A stretch of DNA of 7,477 bases, from the NCBI GenBank assembly GCA_012719195.1, contig JAAYAV010000121.1:1-7477 (forward strand), in the 5' to 3' direction. The DNA is from Anaerolineae bacterium. GTDB taxonomy: Bacteria; Chloroflexota; Anaerolineae; DRVO01. Position numbers and translations under genes: made by a program. A model generated the notes under the pieces. That model did no database searches, was not told where the DNA came from, and saw only the letters and a list, made by a program, of their open reading frames with translations. Shown here one piece after another: positions 1-5,732 of this stretch (position 1 is the first letter of the stretch; every line of letters starts with the position of its first letter).

Positions 1-206
1 GCGGTGGTGAGAGGCACGACCGCTCCCAGGGGTCCTATGTCGTCAATCCCCGTCAGGACATCAGCGAAGCTGCGGAGGCCGGCGGCGATGGTGTTGGGGC
101 CGCTCTCGGCTGCCTGCGCCCGCGCTGTTGCCACCGGAGCGAGAGTCAGCAGCAGAGACTCGACGGAGATGACGACGGCGAGGAGAAGACGAAGCACCCT
201 TGACAT
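1..206 (-). CDS. Secreted protein of unknown function, N-terminal part only
   Basis: Partial gene whose 3' end lies off the left edge; 68 codons are visible and open to the edge. The ATG at 206-204 is preceded by AGGAGG (212-217) at 5 nt, a strong ribosome site. The protein starts MSRVLR, followed by a hydrophobic stretch at about residues 7-25 and small residues ending ATARA-QA, so it looks like a Sec signal peptide cleaved near residue 30 or 32. One glutamate (E16) sits inside the hydrophobic core, which is slightly unusual. The mature part begins AAESGPNTIAAGLRSFADVL and continues with GIDDIGPLGAVVPLTT; I do not recognise its family. An exported or surface protein is inferred from the signal peptide alone. 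It lies downstream of degV on the same strand but 416 bases away, so it probably has its own promoter. Confidence 0.72.
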   Translation of the reverse strand, partial: MSRVLRLLLAVVISVESLLLTLAPVATARAQAAESGPNTIAAGLRSFADVLTGIDDIGPLGAVVPLTT

Positions 207-622
207 CAAACCCTCCTGACCCTGGGCCTGGGGAGGGCTTCACGGAGACGCTGTCTCACGTGGAGGCTCTCTTGCCAGCCGGCGGTGAACGCGATGGGCA
301 GTCCCGAAGGGGGATCTGCCGGGCGGCATGAGAAGAGCGAGATGGGGCGAGCCGGTACACCGGTCAGGAGACCGCACTGGACGCCAGGCGGCGCCGCGAG
401 GCATCAGGCTCGGGCACAAGGATACTACCCTGAACGGTCAACGTCCATAGGCATTTGGTAGGGATCTCATTAGGATCGCATGGGTAACGCTGGGGGGAAG
501 CCGGGCGGAGGCGATTGCGCCAAAGCCGAGGCTCCGATCGCGGACACCCAACCTGTGAGCCGTGGACGTACAGAAGTCGTGTGCAGCGCTCGAACGGCGA
601 GGGACGAGGCCGCTGCTAGAGG
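207..622. other. Non-coding region between degV and the secreted-protein gene
   Basis: No convincing gene is seen on either strand. On the minus strand this would hold the degV 3' end signals and the promoter and leader of the secreted-protein gene. Visible structure: a hairpin at 241-262 (CACG-GAGAC, loop GCT, GTCTC-a-CGTG, one bulge) about 35-55 nt upstream of the start codon; a small palindrome CCGGT-AC-ACCGG at 352-363; and an overlapping hairpin CGGTC-AGGA-GACCG at 361-374. A TTGACC on the minus strand near 440 is the only -35-like hexamer noticed, without a good -10 at 16-18 nt. No tRNA or confident riboswitch was recognised. Confidence 0.6.
241..262 (-). promoter_or_regulatory. Leader hairpin upstream of the secreted-protein gene
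   Basis: Nine paired bases (CACG and GAGAC arms) with one bulged base and a 3-nt loop. It lies in the probable 5' leader of the minus-strand secreted-protein gene. It has no U-run, so it is not a clear intrinsic terminator. A role in mRNA stability or control is only a guess. Confidence 0.3.
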
Positions 623-1498
623 CTAAAGAGCGTCCAGCTCCTCGAATGCGTCAGCAGCCGCGTACGCCAGGCCGATCAGGCTGGGGCCGGTATGCGCCCC
701 CAGCACCAGAGAGACGTCACCCGCGGGCAGCCAGTCGCACTCATACTGCTCGTCGACTAGAGCTCGAAGCATGGCGCCACCTTCGGGGTTCTGGGCCTGG
801 GCGATCTGGGCCCGCAGCCGGGTGCCGGGAGGATGCTCGCGCCCGACCAGCTTCACCAGCTTGGCGGCTGCCCCGCGGATGGCCCGCGCCTGAGCGACGT
901 TGGCGTAGGTACCGCGGACCTTCTCTACGGCAATCACCGGCCGGATCTTCAGAGCCATCGCCAGCAGGCCCTTCATGTGGCTGATACGGCCACCGTGGAT
1001 GAGGTACTTCAGTTCCTGCAGGGTGAACATGGTGTTGGTGGCTTGGCTCACTCGCGCCACTAGATCGAGCACCCGCTCCAGCGGCCAGCCGGCCTGGACG
1101 GCGCGGGCCGCTGCCTTCACCTGCCAGCCGGACGCCACCGACAGCGTCTTGGTGTCGACGCAGGTCACCTTGGCCTCGGGGACCATTTGGGCGGCAGCGG
1201 AGGCAGAGCTGAAGGTACCGCTCAGGCCCGAGCTCATGTGGATGGAGAGAATGTCAGGGTCGTCCTTCGCCAGGTTCCGGTACAACTCGGCGAAGTCGCC
1301 CGCCGAGGGTTGCGAGGTAGTGGGCAGGCTGCCGGTCTCCTCCAGCAAGCGGAAGAACTCAGACGCCTCGATGTCCAGCCCCTCGCGGTAGGTCTTGCCG
1401 GCCAGGGTGACTACCAGGGGTACCACGTGTATGCGGAGCTCCGCGAGCTCCTGAGCGCTCAGGCCAACATCCGTACCGCTGTCGGTCACAATCTGCAT
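623..1498 (-). CDS. DegV family (EDD fold) fatty-acid-binding protein
   Basis: About 291 residues, the usual size for DegV proteins (typically about 280-290). These bind a fatty acid and, in the FakA/FakB system, present it to a kinase that makes acyl phosphate for phospholipid synthesis; that is family knowledge. Conserved motifs are visible in order: an N-terminal strand with TDSGTD (residues 5-10), TSQPS (61-65), SSGLSGT (89-95), LKYLIHGGRIS (163-173) and HTGP (269-272). An in-frame GTG at 1504-1502 also exists but touches the Shine-Dalgarno sequence GGAGAA (1505-1510). The ATG at 1498 has a normal 6-nt spacing and is chosen. No fakA-like kinase gene is in the window. The gene lies 137 bases downstream of the XRE-cupin gene on the same strand and may be cotranscribed with it. 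Family call firm; the specific ligand is unknown. Confidence 0.93.
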   Translation of the reverse strand: MQIVTDSGTDVGLSAQELAELRIHVVPLVVTLAGKTYREGLDIEASEFFRLLEETGSLPTTSQPSAGDFAELYRNLAKDDPDILSIHMSSGLSGTFSSASAAAQMVPEAKVTCVDTKTLSVASGWQVKAAARAVQAGWPLERVLDLVARVSQATNTMFTLQELKYLIHGGRISHMKGLLAMALKIRPVIAVEKVRGTYANVAQARAIRGAAAKLVKLVGREHPPGTRLRAQIAQAQNPEGGAMLRALVDEQYECDWLPAGDVSLVLGAHTGPSLIGLAYAAADAFEELDAL

Positions 1499-1504
1499 CG
1501 ACAC

Positions 1505-1510
1505 TTCTCC
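1505..1510 (-). promoter_or_regulatory. Ribosome binding site that fixes the degV start
   Basis: Minus-strand GGAGAA, 6 nt before the ATG at 1498-1496. It rules out the GTG at 1504-1502, which lies directly against it. Confidence 0.6.
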
Positions 1511-1635
1511 GAGCCAGGGTAGCGTTCCATGAATCCTTGCGGCCCGTCATCGCAGCATCGAGGCGCCGGACCCTGAAAGACCAAGTATTACAACACTCCC
1601 GGGGCCACTGCGGTTCGCCAGGTATCGCGATCGCC

Positions 1636-2223
1636 TCATTCCAGGTGGGGCAGCACCTGGCCGCCGACGTTCTCCTCCGCCTCCAGAATGAGCAGAAACC
1701 GGCTGCGGTCCCAGGTGGGGTTGCACCAAGCATGAGGAAGCGTGGCCTCAAACAAGAGTGCATCGCCCGGTCCGACGTGATAGCTGCTGTCGCCCACGGC
1801 GTAATCCACCCGCCCTTCGAGCCCAAGGACGAACTCCTGGCCCCGGTGCTGGATCTTCTCCGCCCCGCTACCGGCACCGGGCTCGAGGGTGATGACCATC
1901 GGCTCTAGCCGTTGCTTGGCCAGGCCGCTGGCCAGCGTCTCCACCAGGGCCTCTCCCGTGCGGGTCGGCATTCGCCCGGCGGCCGGGGTGTAGACCACGC
2001 TCCTGACGTCGGCCGCCCCCAGGAAGTCGACCACCCGCACTCCCAGTGCCGTGGCCAGCCGGTGCAGCGTGGAAACGGTGGGCGAGGACTGGCCGCGCTC
2101 GATGAGGCGAATCGCGTTGGGGGATACGTTGCTGCGCTCGGCCAGTAGCCGCTGCGAGAGCCCGGCCCGAGTGCGAAACTCCCGCAACCTTCGGCCGACA
2201 TCCGGGGGTAGGTTGTCTGTCAC
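1636..2223 (-). CDS. XRE-type HTH regulator with C-terminal cupin domain
   Basis: A 195-residue DNA-binding protein. Residues 9-69 form an XRE/Cro-type helix-turn-helix, with LREFRTRAGLSQ, a recognition region around SPNAIRLIERG and SPTVSTLHRLATALGV. After a linker, residues about 107-180 form a cupin barrel with H126, E130 and H164 in the usual H-x3-E...H pattern, ending in GDALLF and PHAWCN; such cupins bind a small ligand or a metal. The start chosen is GTG at 2223-2221, with AGGAGG at 2228-2233. An upstream in-frame ATG (2253-2251) overlaps the promoter -10, so it cannot be the start. The length fits HTH-cupin regulators (about 180-200). It is transcribed away from the NifX/MinD operon, so control of that operon and of itself is a natural inference. 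The ligand is unknown. Confidence 0.9.
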   Translation of the reverse strand: MTDNLPPDVGRRLREFRTRAGLSQRLLAERSNVSPNAIRLIERGQSSPTVSTLHRLATALGVRVVDFLGAADVRSVVYTPAAGRMPTRTGEALVETLASGLAKQRLEPMVITLEPGAGSGAEKIQHRGQEFVLGLEGRVDYAVGDSSYHVGPGDALLFEATLPHAWCNPTWDRSRFLLILEAEENVGGQVLPHLE

Positions 2224-2227
2224 GCGT

Positions 2228-2260
2228 CCTCCTCTGTCTCCCAGCGGGCTCATTCTACCA
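2228..2260 (-). promoter_or_regulatory. Extended -10 promoter and ribosome site of the XRE-cupin gene
   Basis: On the minus strand, TGG-TAGAAT (2260-2252) is an extended -10 element matching TATAAT at 5 of 6 positions. The -35 region (TCGATC at 17 nt) is poor, as is usual for extended -10 promoters. Transcription would start near 2245, giving a very short leader of about 22 nt that contains AGGAGG (2228-2233) before the GTG start. Confidence 0.5.
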
Positions 2261-2312
2261 CGGGACCCGATTCGGATCGAAGGAACGCCAACGGGCCCGC
2301 CACGCAAAACAC

Positions 2313-2337
2313 TTGACATTGCACTAGTATTATGTCA
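2313..2337 (+). promoter_or_regulatory. Operator-like 24-bp dyad overlapping the operon promoter
   Basis: The dyad spans 2314-2337: TGACAT and ATGTCA as outer arms, the palindrome ACTAGT exactly at the centre (2323-2328), and only the three bases between them in each half (TGC/ATT) failing to pair. It overlaps a perfect -35 hexamer TTGACA (2313-2318). A TATTAT lies at 2328-2333 but only 9 nt away, too close for normal sigma-70 spacing. At 17 nt the hexamer is CACACT, a poor -10. A dimeric regulator such as the divergent XRE-cupin protein is the obvious candidate binder; that is inference. Confidence 0.5.
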
Positions 2338-2404
2338 CACTTGCCCCTAGAGAAGCAGGCGGCGGGGCGCGAATGCCTCGCCAAACCGAATGGGAGGCAA
2401 GCCG

Positions 2405-2785
2405 ATGAAAGTCGTCGTTACCGCTCAGGGCAAGGACCTCGATTCGCCCACGAGCCCGATCTTCGGGCGCTGTCCCGTCTTCGCCATCGTCGACAGCGAC
2501 ACGATGGCCATCGAGACGTTCGACAATGCCAGTGCTGCGGCGGGCGGAGGCGCCGGGATACAGGCCGCACAGTGGGTGGTCGACCAGGGTGCCGAAGCGG
2601 TACTGAGCCTCAACGTGGGGCCCAACGCCTTCGCCGTGCTGGTTCAGGCCGGAGTGGCGGTCTACCGCATCGAAGGCGGCACGGTCCGCGAAGTGGTGCA
2701 GGCACTCAATGAAGGCAGGCTCGAGGCACTATCGAGGCCGAACGTGGCCTCCCACAGTGGTATGTCCCGCCGCGGCGGGTTCTAG
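2405..2785 (+). CDS. NifX/orange-protein-like protein A (dinitrogenase Fe-Mo cofactor family)
   Basis: A 126-residue protein of the NifX/NifY/NifB-C-terminal/ORP family, small RNase H-like domains that hold or carry iron-molybdenum or other metal-sulfur clusters. Visible family marks: an N-terminal strand (MKVVVTAQ), SPIFGRCPVFAIVD (residues 17-30), the glycine-rich GGGAGIQAA (47-55), and LSLNVGPNAF (67-76) followed by AGVAVY. The FGRCP cysteine (C23) is a possible metal ligand. GGGAGG (2392-2397), 7 nt before ATG 2405, decides the start over an in-frame ATG at 2390. The Ser/Arg-rich end (HSGMSRRGGF) is probably disordered. It is first in a six-gene operon with MinD-type ATPases and ferredoxin. 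No nitrogenase genes are present, so a nitrogen-fixation role is not suggested; an ORP-like metal-cluster role is more likely. Confidence 0.9.
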   Translation: MKVVVTAQGKDLDSPTSPIFGRCPVFAIVDSDTMAIETFDNASAAAGGGAGIQAAQWVVDQGAEAVLSLNVGPNAFAVLVQAGVAVYRIEGGTVREVVQALNEGRLEALSRPNVASHSGMSRRGGF

Positions 2786-2830
2786 GGCGGAAGCTCGCTC
2801 AAGCAACGCACAACAGACAGGAGGAAAGCT

Positions 2831-3034
2831 ATGTTCAGAGGAGCAGGAGGTGGCGGTGGTCGCGGGGGTGGTAGAGGTGCCGGAGGCGGCGGCCGGATGG
2901 GCGGCCCCAAGGCGGCCGGTCCCGCAGGCGAGTGCGTCTGCCCCAGCTGCGGAGAGCGGGTGCCCCATCAGGCCGGCGTACCGTGCACTGAGCGGCAGTG
3001 TCCCAAGTGCGGCACCCGCATGGTGAGGGCATAG
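2831..3034 (+). CDS. Small Gly-rich protein with a four-cysteine zinc ribbon
   Basis: 67 residues. The first half (residues 1-33) is almost entirely Gly, Arg and Ala and probably disordered. The second half carries CVCPSCG...C...CPKCG, giving C-P-x-C-G and C-P-K-C-G knuckles about 19 residues apart plus two extra cysteines, as in a rubredoxin- or zinc-ribbon-like metal site. It ends in TRMVRA. AGGAGG (2819-2824) lies 6 nt before the ATG. The gene sits 45 bases after NifX-like A and 9 bases before the first MinD ATPase, so it belongs to the operon. Similar Gly-rich zinc-knuckle proteins occur beside NifX/MinD clusters of anaerobes, to my recollection. Its function is unknown; bound Zn or Fe is possible. 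Confidence 0.82.
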   Translation: MFRGAGGGGGRGGGRGAGGGGRMGGPKAAGPAGECVCPSCGERVPHQAGVPCTERQCPKCGTRMVRA

Positions 3035-3043
3035 GTCCAGCCC

Positions 3044-3916
3044 ATGGTAATCGCTGTTGCCAGCGGGAAGGGCGGCACCGGCAAGACGCTGGTCGCCACC
3101 GGCCTCGCGGACGTGCTTAGTGAGGATGTGGGCGCCCCGGTGCTCCTGGTCGACTGTGACGTCGAGGAGCCCAACGCCCACCTCTTCCTGCGGCCGGAGA
3201 TCGAACGAACCGAGGATGTGCACCACCTGGTTCCGCAGGTCGACGCCGACCTCTGTACCCTCTGTGGCCGGTGCGCCCAGGTCTGCGCCTTCAACGCCAT
3301 CGCCGTGGTCCCCACCAAAGTGCTGGTGTTCGCGGAGATGTGCCATGCATGCGGCAGTTGTGCCCGCCAGTGCCCCGAGGGGGCCATCACCGAAGTGCCG
3401 TTGACGCTCGGCCGACTCGAGTTCGGTCATGCCGGGTCCATCGGCTTTGCGCACGGGCTGCTCGAAGTGGGCCAGGCGCTGGCCACCCCGGTCATTCGCG
3501 AACTGAAACGGAAGGCCCAGCCGGAGCCGGGATCAGTCGTGACCACCATCTATGATGCTCCACCAGGCAACGCCTGCTCGGTCGTCGAGACCCTTCAGGA
3601 TTGTGACTACGCCCTCCTAGTAACCGAGCCCACACCCTTCGGCCTGCACGACCTACGGCTCGCCGTGGAGCTGGCCCGGGACGCACTCGGCCTACCGGTC
3701 GGTGTTGTGATCAACCGCGACGGCCTCGGTGATGCCGGCGTCGAGGACTACTGCGCCGAGGCAAGCGTGCCCGTCCTTGCGCGGATCCCCTTCGATCGTC
3801 GCATCGCCCACGCCTACTCGGAGGGCCAGCTGTGGACCCAGGCGCTTCCGGAGTACCGGCCGCTGTTGCGCTCGGTCGCCGACGCAGCCCTGCGGGCTCG
3901 GGAGGTGCGGCAATGA
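3044..3916 (+). CDS. MinD-superfamily ATPase with inserted 2x[4Fe-4S] ferredoxin domain (copy 1)
   Basis: 290 residues, typical for this family. Deviant Walker A GKGGTGKT at residues 8-15 with the signature lysine K9; Walker A' strand LLVDCDVEEPN at 34-44; inserted ferredoxin at about 66-118 with eight cysteines (71, 74, 77, 81 and 100, 103, 106, 110), each set C-x2-C-x2-C-x3-C, enough for two [4Fe-4S] clusters; switch II/Walker B-like YDAPPGNAC at 170-178. The family is related to Mrp/NBP35-type and NifH-like P-loop ATPases and is expected to act as a dimer that couples ATP turnover to electron or cluster transfer. The usual DGPPG is DAPPG here. The ribosome site is weak and the gene starts 9 nt after the zinc-ribbon stop, suggesting translational coupling. 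It resembles the ATPases of the Desulfovibrio ORP cluster. Probable partner: copy 2. Confidence 0.93.
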   Translation: MVIAVASGKGGTGKTLVATGLADVLSEDVGAPVLLVDCDVEEPNAHLFLRPEIERTEDVHHLVPQVDADLCTLCGRCAQVCAFNAIAVVPTKVLVFAEMCHACGSCARQCPEGAITEVPLTLGRLEFGHAGSIGFAHGLLEVGQALATPVIRELKRKAQPEPGSVVTTIYDAPPGNACSVVETLQDCDYALLVTEPTPFGLHDLRLAVELARDALGLPVGVVINRDGLGDAGVEDYCAEASVPVLARIPFDRRIAHAYSEGQLWTQALPEYRPLLRSVADAALRAREVRQ

Positions 3917-4791
3917 AAGAGTGCGTGGTCCTCAGCGGCAAAGGCGGCACGGGAAAGACGACCATCATTGCCGCCCTCGCCCACCTAGCTGCCGAGACCC
4001 GACGGTTGGTGCTGGCGGACGCCGATGTGGATGCGTCCAACCTAGAACTCCTCCTCGCGCCCGAGGAACAGGAGCGGCACGACTTCGTGGGTGGCCAGGT
4101 GGCGGAGATCGACGCCGACCTCTGCCGCAACTGCGAGCTCTGTGTCACCATCTGCCGCTTCGGCGCCATCAGCTACCGCGATGACCGCATCACGGTCGAC
4201 CCCCTGCGCTGTGAGGGCTGCGCCGCCTGCTTCTACGCCTGCCCCTCCGGGGCGGTGGAAATGGTCGATCGCGTCTCGGGCCAGTGGTTCCGTTCTGAGA
4301 CGTCCCTCGGGCCTCTCTTCCACGCGCGCCTCTCGCCCGGGCAGGAGAACTCCGGTAAGCTGGTCACCCAGGTCAAGATGACCGCTAAGTTGACCGCGGC
4401 CCAATCCGGTGCCGACCTGCTGCTGGTGGACGGCCCTCCGGGCATCGGGTGTCCGGCCATCGCCGCCACCACCGGGGCGCAGATGGCGCTCCTGGTCGCC
4501 GAACCGACGGTGTCCGGCGTGCACGACTTGGGGCGCGTTCTGGCTACCACCAGACACTTCCGGGTGCCCGCCTTCGTCTGCGTCAACAAGGCCGACATCA
4601 ACCGGGCCAAGTGTGAGGAGATTGCCCAGCTATGCCGCGACCAGGACGTACCGCTCTTGGGAGAGATACCATTTGACCCCATGATGGTGGAGACGCTGGT
4701 CCAGCTTAGGCCGGTTACCTCCGAGCCGGAAAGCCCGGCTGCCAAGGCGATCACCGCCCTATGGCGAGAACTGGAACCACGTCTGGCGTAA
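3913..4791 (+). CDS. MinD-superfamily ATPase with inserted 2x[4Fe-4S] ferredoxin domain (copy 2)
   Basis: 292 residues. Deviant Walker A GKGGTGKT at residues 9-16; Walker A' DADVDASN at 36-43; inserted ferredoxin with cysteines at 71, 74, 77, 81, 100, 103, 106 and 110; canonical switch motif VDGPPGIGCP at 172-181; PENSGK-like element QENSGKLV at 144-151, which copy 1 lacks. The ATG overlaps the stop of copy 1 (ATGA at 3913-3916), with GGAGG at 3901-3905, 7 nt upstream, so the two are translationally coupled and probably made in equal amounts. Tandem pairs of these ATPases next to NifX-like proteins are known from ORP-type clusters, and a heterodimer is likely. The role is inferred: ATP-driven electron or metal-cluster delivery, in the cytoplasm. 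Family call firm, substrate unknown. Confidence 0.94.
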   Translation: MKECVVLSGKGGTGKTTIIAALAHLAAETRRLVLADADVDASNLELLLAPEEQERHDFVGGQVAEIDADLCRNCELCVTICRFGAISYRDDRITVDPLRCEGCAACFYACPSGAVEMVDRVSGQWFRSETSLGPLFHARLSPGQENSGKLVTQVKMTAKLTAAQSGADLLLVDGPPGIGCPAIAATTGAQMALLVAEPTVSGVHDLGRVLATTRHFRVPAFVCVNKADINRAKCEEIAQLCRDQDVPLLGEIPFDPMMVETLVQLRPVTSEPESPAAKAITALWRELEPRLA

Positions 4792-4810
4792 CGCGATCGT
4801 TAGGAACGAG

Positions 4811-4826
4811 GGGAGGCATTGACGTG
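4811..4826 (+). promoter_or_regulatory. Ribosome site and GTG start of the ferredoxin gene
   Basis: GGGAGG (4811-4816) lies 7 nt before GTG 4824-4826. It favours this start over an upstream in-frame ATG at 4761, which would overlap copy 2 of the ATPase and add unrelated residues. Confidence 0.65.
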
Positions 4827-5273
4827 ATTGTTGTGGTTGCCGAACGGTGTGATGGCTGCGGGGTCTGCGTCGATGCCTGCCCCGCCGGGGCCATTACCGT
4901 CGTCGATGGCCTAGCGCGGGTGGACAGCACCAAGTGCCGCCTCTGTGAGGCCTGCCTGGATGTCTGCCCCCGGGACGCGCTGGTGATGACCGAGTCAGCG
5001 CTGACAGCCTCGCCACCGAGCCCCCTGGCCCTGCCCCGCGAGACCGCTGTCGAGCCGGTGGTCCGGCGATCCAGCTGGCTCGCGAAGGCGGCGCCACTGG
5101 CCGCGTCCGTGGTCGGATTCGTGGGGCGCGAGATTCTGCCCCTCGTCATCGACCGCCTAACCGCGCCTACGGCCGCCACGGGAACTAACCGCTCTCTGCC
5201 GAGCGTCAGGCAGAACCCATCGGCAAGGACGGTCGTCCAGCGGCGCCACCGGCACCGCGGCGGGCGAGCATGA
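4824..5273 (+). CDS. 2x[4Fe-4S] ferredoxin with long Arg-rich C-terminal tail
   Basis: 149 residues from a GTG start. Residues 1-55 are a bacterial-type ferredoxin: C9, C12, C15, C19-P and C38, C41, C44, C48-P, two C-x2-C-x2-C-x3-CP motifs for two [4Fe-4S] clusters. Simple ferredoxins end near here (about 55-60 residues); this one has about 95 more. Residues 84-112 form a moderately hydrophobic helix-like stretch (AKAAPLAASVVGFVGREILP) broken by an Arg-Glu pair, possibly an amphipathic membrane or partner-binding helix. The last 35 are basic and probably disordered, ending RRHRHRGGRA. It sits 32 bases after the ATPase pair and 63 before NifX-like B, so it is probably the operon's electron donor to the ATPases or the cofactor protein. 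Tail function unknown. Confidence 0.88.
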   Translation: MIVVVAERCDGCGVCVDACPAGAITVVDGLARVDSTKCRLCEACLDVCPRDALVMTESALTASPPSPLALPRETAVEPVVRRSSWLAKAAPLAASVVGFVGREILPLVIDRLTAPTAATGTNRSLPSVRQNPSARTVVQRRHRHRGGRA

Positions 5274-5336
5274 GGTCCCTTGCCGGGCCGGACCAGCCGC
5301 CAAGCTCACATCCTCAGACCAAACCAGGAGTAACGA

Positions 5337-5711
5337 ATGCGCATTGCCTTCTCCGCAGATAGTCCGGCCGGCCTTGATGCCAGGGTCCACCCCCACTTCG
5401 GGCGTTGCCCGTACTTCATCTTGGTGGACGTCGATAGCCGGGCTCCGACGGATGTCCGCAGTGTGGAGAACCCCTTCTACCGTAGCCACGAGCCGGGACA
5501 GGTGCCTCAGTTCATTCACGAACAGGGCGCCGATATCATGGTCACCGGGGGCATGGGCGGACGCGCCGTGGAGATGTTCGGCCAACTGGGCATCGAACCG
5601 GTCACGGGCGCTGACGGAACCGTGCGCCAGTCCCTCGCGGCCTACCTATCCGGTGACCTGAGCGGTGCCGGCTCCTGTGAGGACAGCCACGAACATGGTA
5701 GCGGCGCCTAG
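5337..5711 (+). CDS. NifX/orange-protein-like protein B (dinitrogenase Fe-Mo cofactor family)
   Basis: 124 residues, same family as the first operon gene but of the other subtype. Marks: N-terminal strand MRIAFSAD; HPHFGRCPYFILVD at residues 18-31; a His and Pro at 52-54; the glycine-rich VTGGMGGRA at 70-78; and a tail with Cys and His (CEDSHEHG) that may bind metal. AGGAG (5326-5330) lies 6 nt before the ATG. It is last in the operon and is followed by a hairpin at 5733-5774. It is presumably the metal-cluster scaffold or carrier whose assembly the ATPases and ferredoxin serve, as in Desulfovibrio ORP, which binds a Mo-Cu-sulfur cluster; for this protein that is inference. Nitrogenase cofactor use is not indicated. 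Confidence 0.9.
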   Translation: MRIAFSADSPAGLDARVHPHFGRCPYFILVDVDSRAPTDVRSVENPFYRSHEPGQVPQFIHEQGADIMVTGGMGGRAVEMFGQLGIEPVTGADGTVRQSLAAYLSGDLSGAGSCEDSHEHGSGA

Positions 5712-5732
5712 GCGATCACTACCTCCGTCGGA

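Noticed and set aside
510..575. ydaO-like (c-di-AMP) riboswitch, from CGCCAAAGCC and a later ACCCAACC
   Set aside because: The remaining conserved blocks are absent and the plus strand leads into the 3' end of degV, not a gene.
562..1522. Plus-strand open frames antisense to degV
   Set aside because: Arg/Ala-rich translations without motifs or ribosome sites, mirror images of a well-supported DegV gene in GC-rich DNA.
2224..2319. Longer XRE-cupin protein starting at 2319
   Set aside because: That start lies upstream of the predicted promoter -10 at 2252-2257; the GTG at 2223 has AGGAGG.
2290..2345. Sigma-54 promoter, as known for the Desulfovibrio ORP operons
   Set aside because: The TTGCA at 2319-2323 has no GG at the required distance upstream, and no sigma-54 activator gene is visible.
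4761..4823. Longer ferredoxin starting at ATG 4761
   Set aside because: It overlaps the ATPase gene, has no ribosome site and adds unrelated residues; the GTG at 4824 has GGGAGG at 7 nt.
2405..5711. Nitrogen-fixation gene cluster
   Set aside because: NifX-family proteins are present, but there is no nifH, nifD, nifK, nifE, nifN or nifB radical-SAM domain; the context fits ORP-type clusters better.
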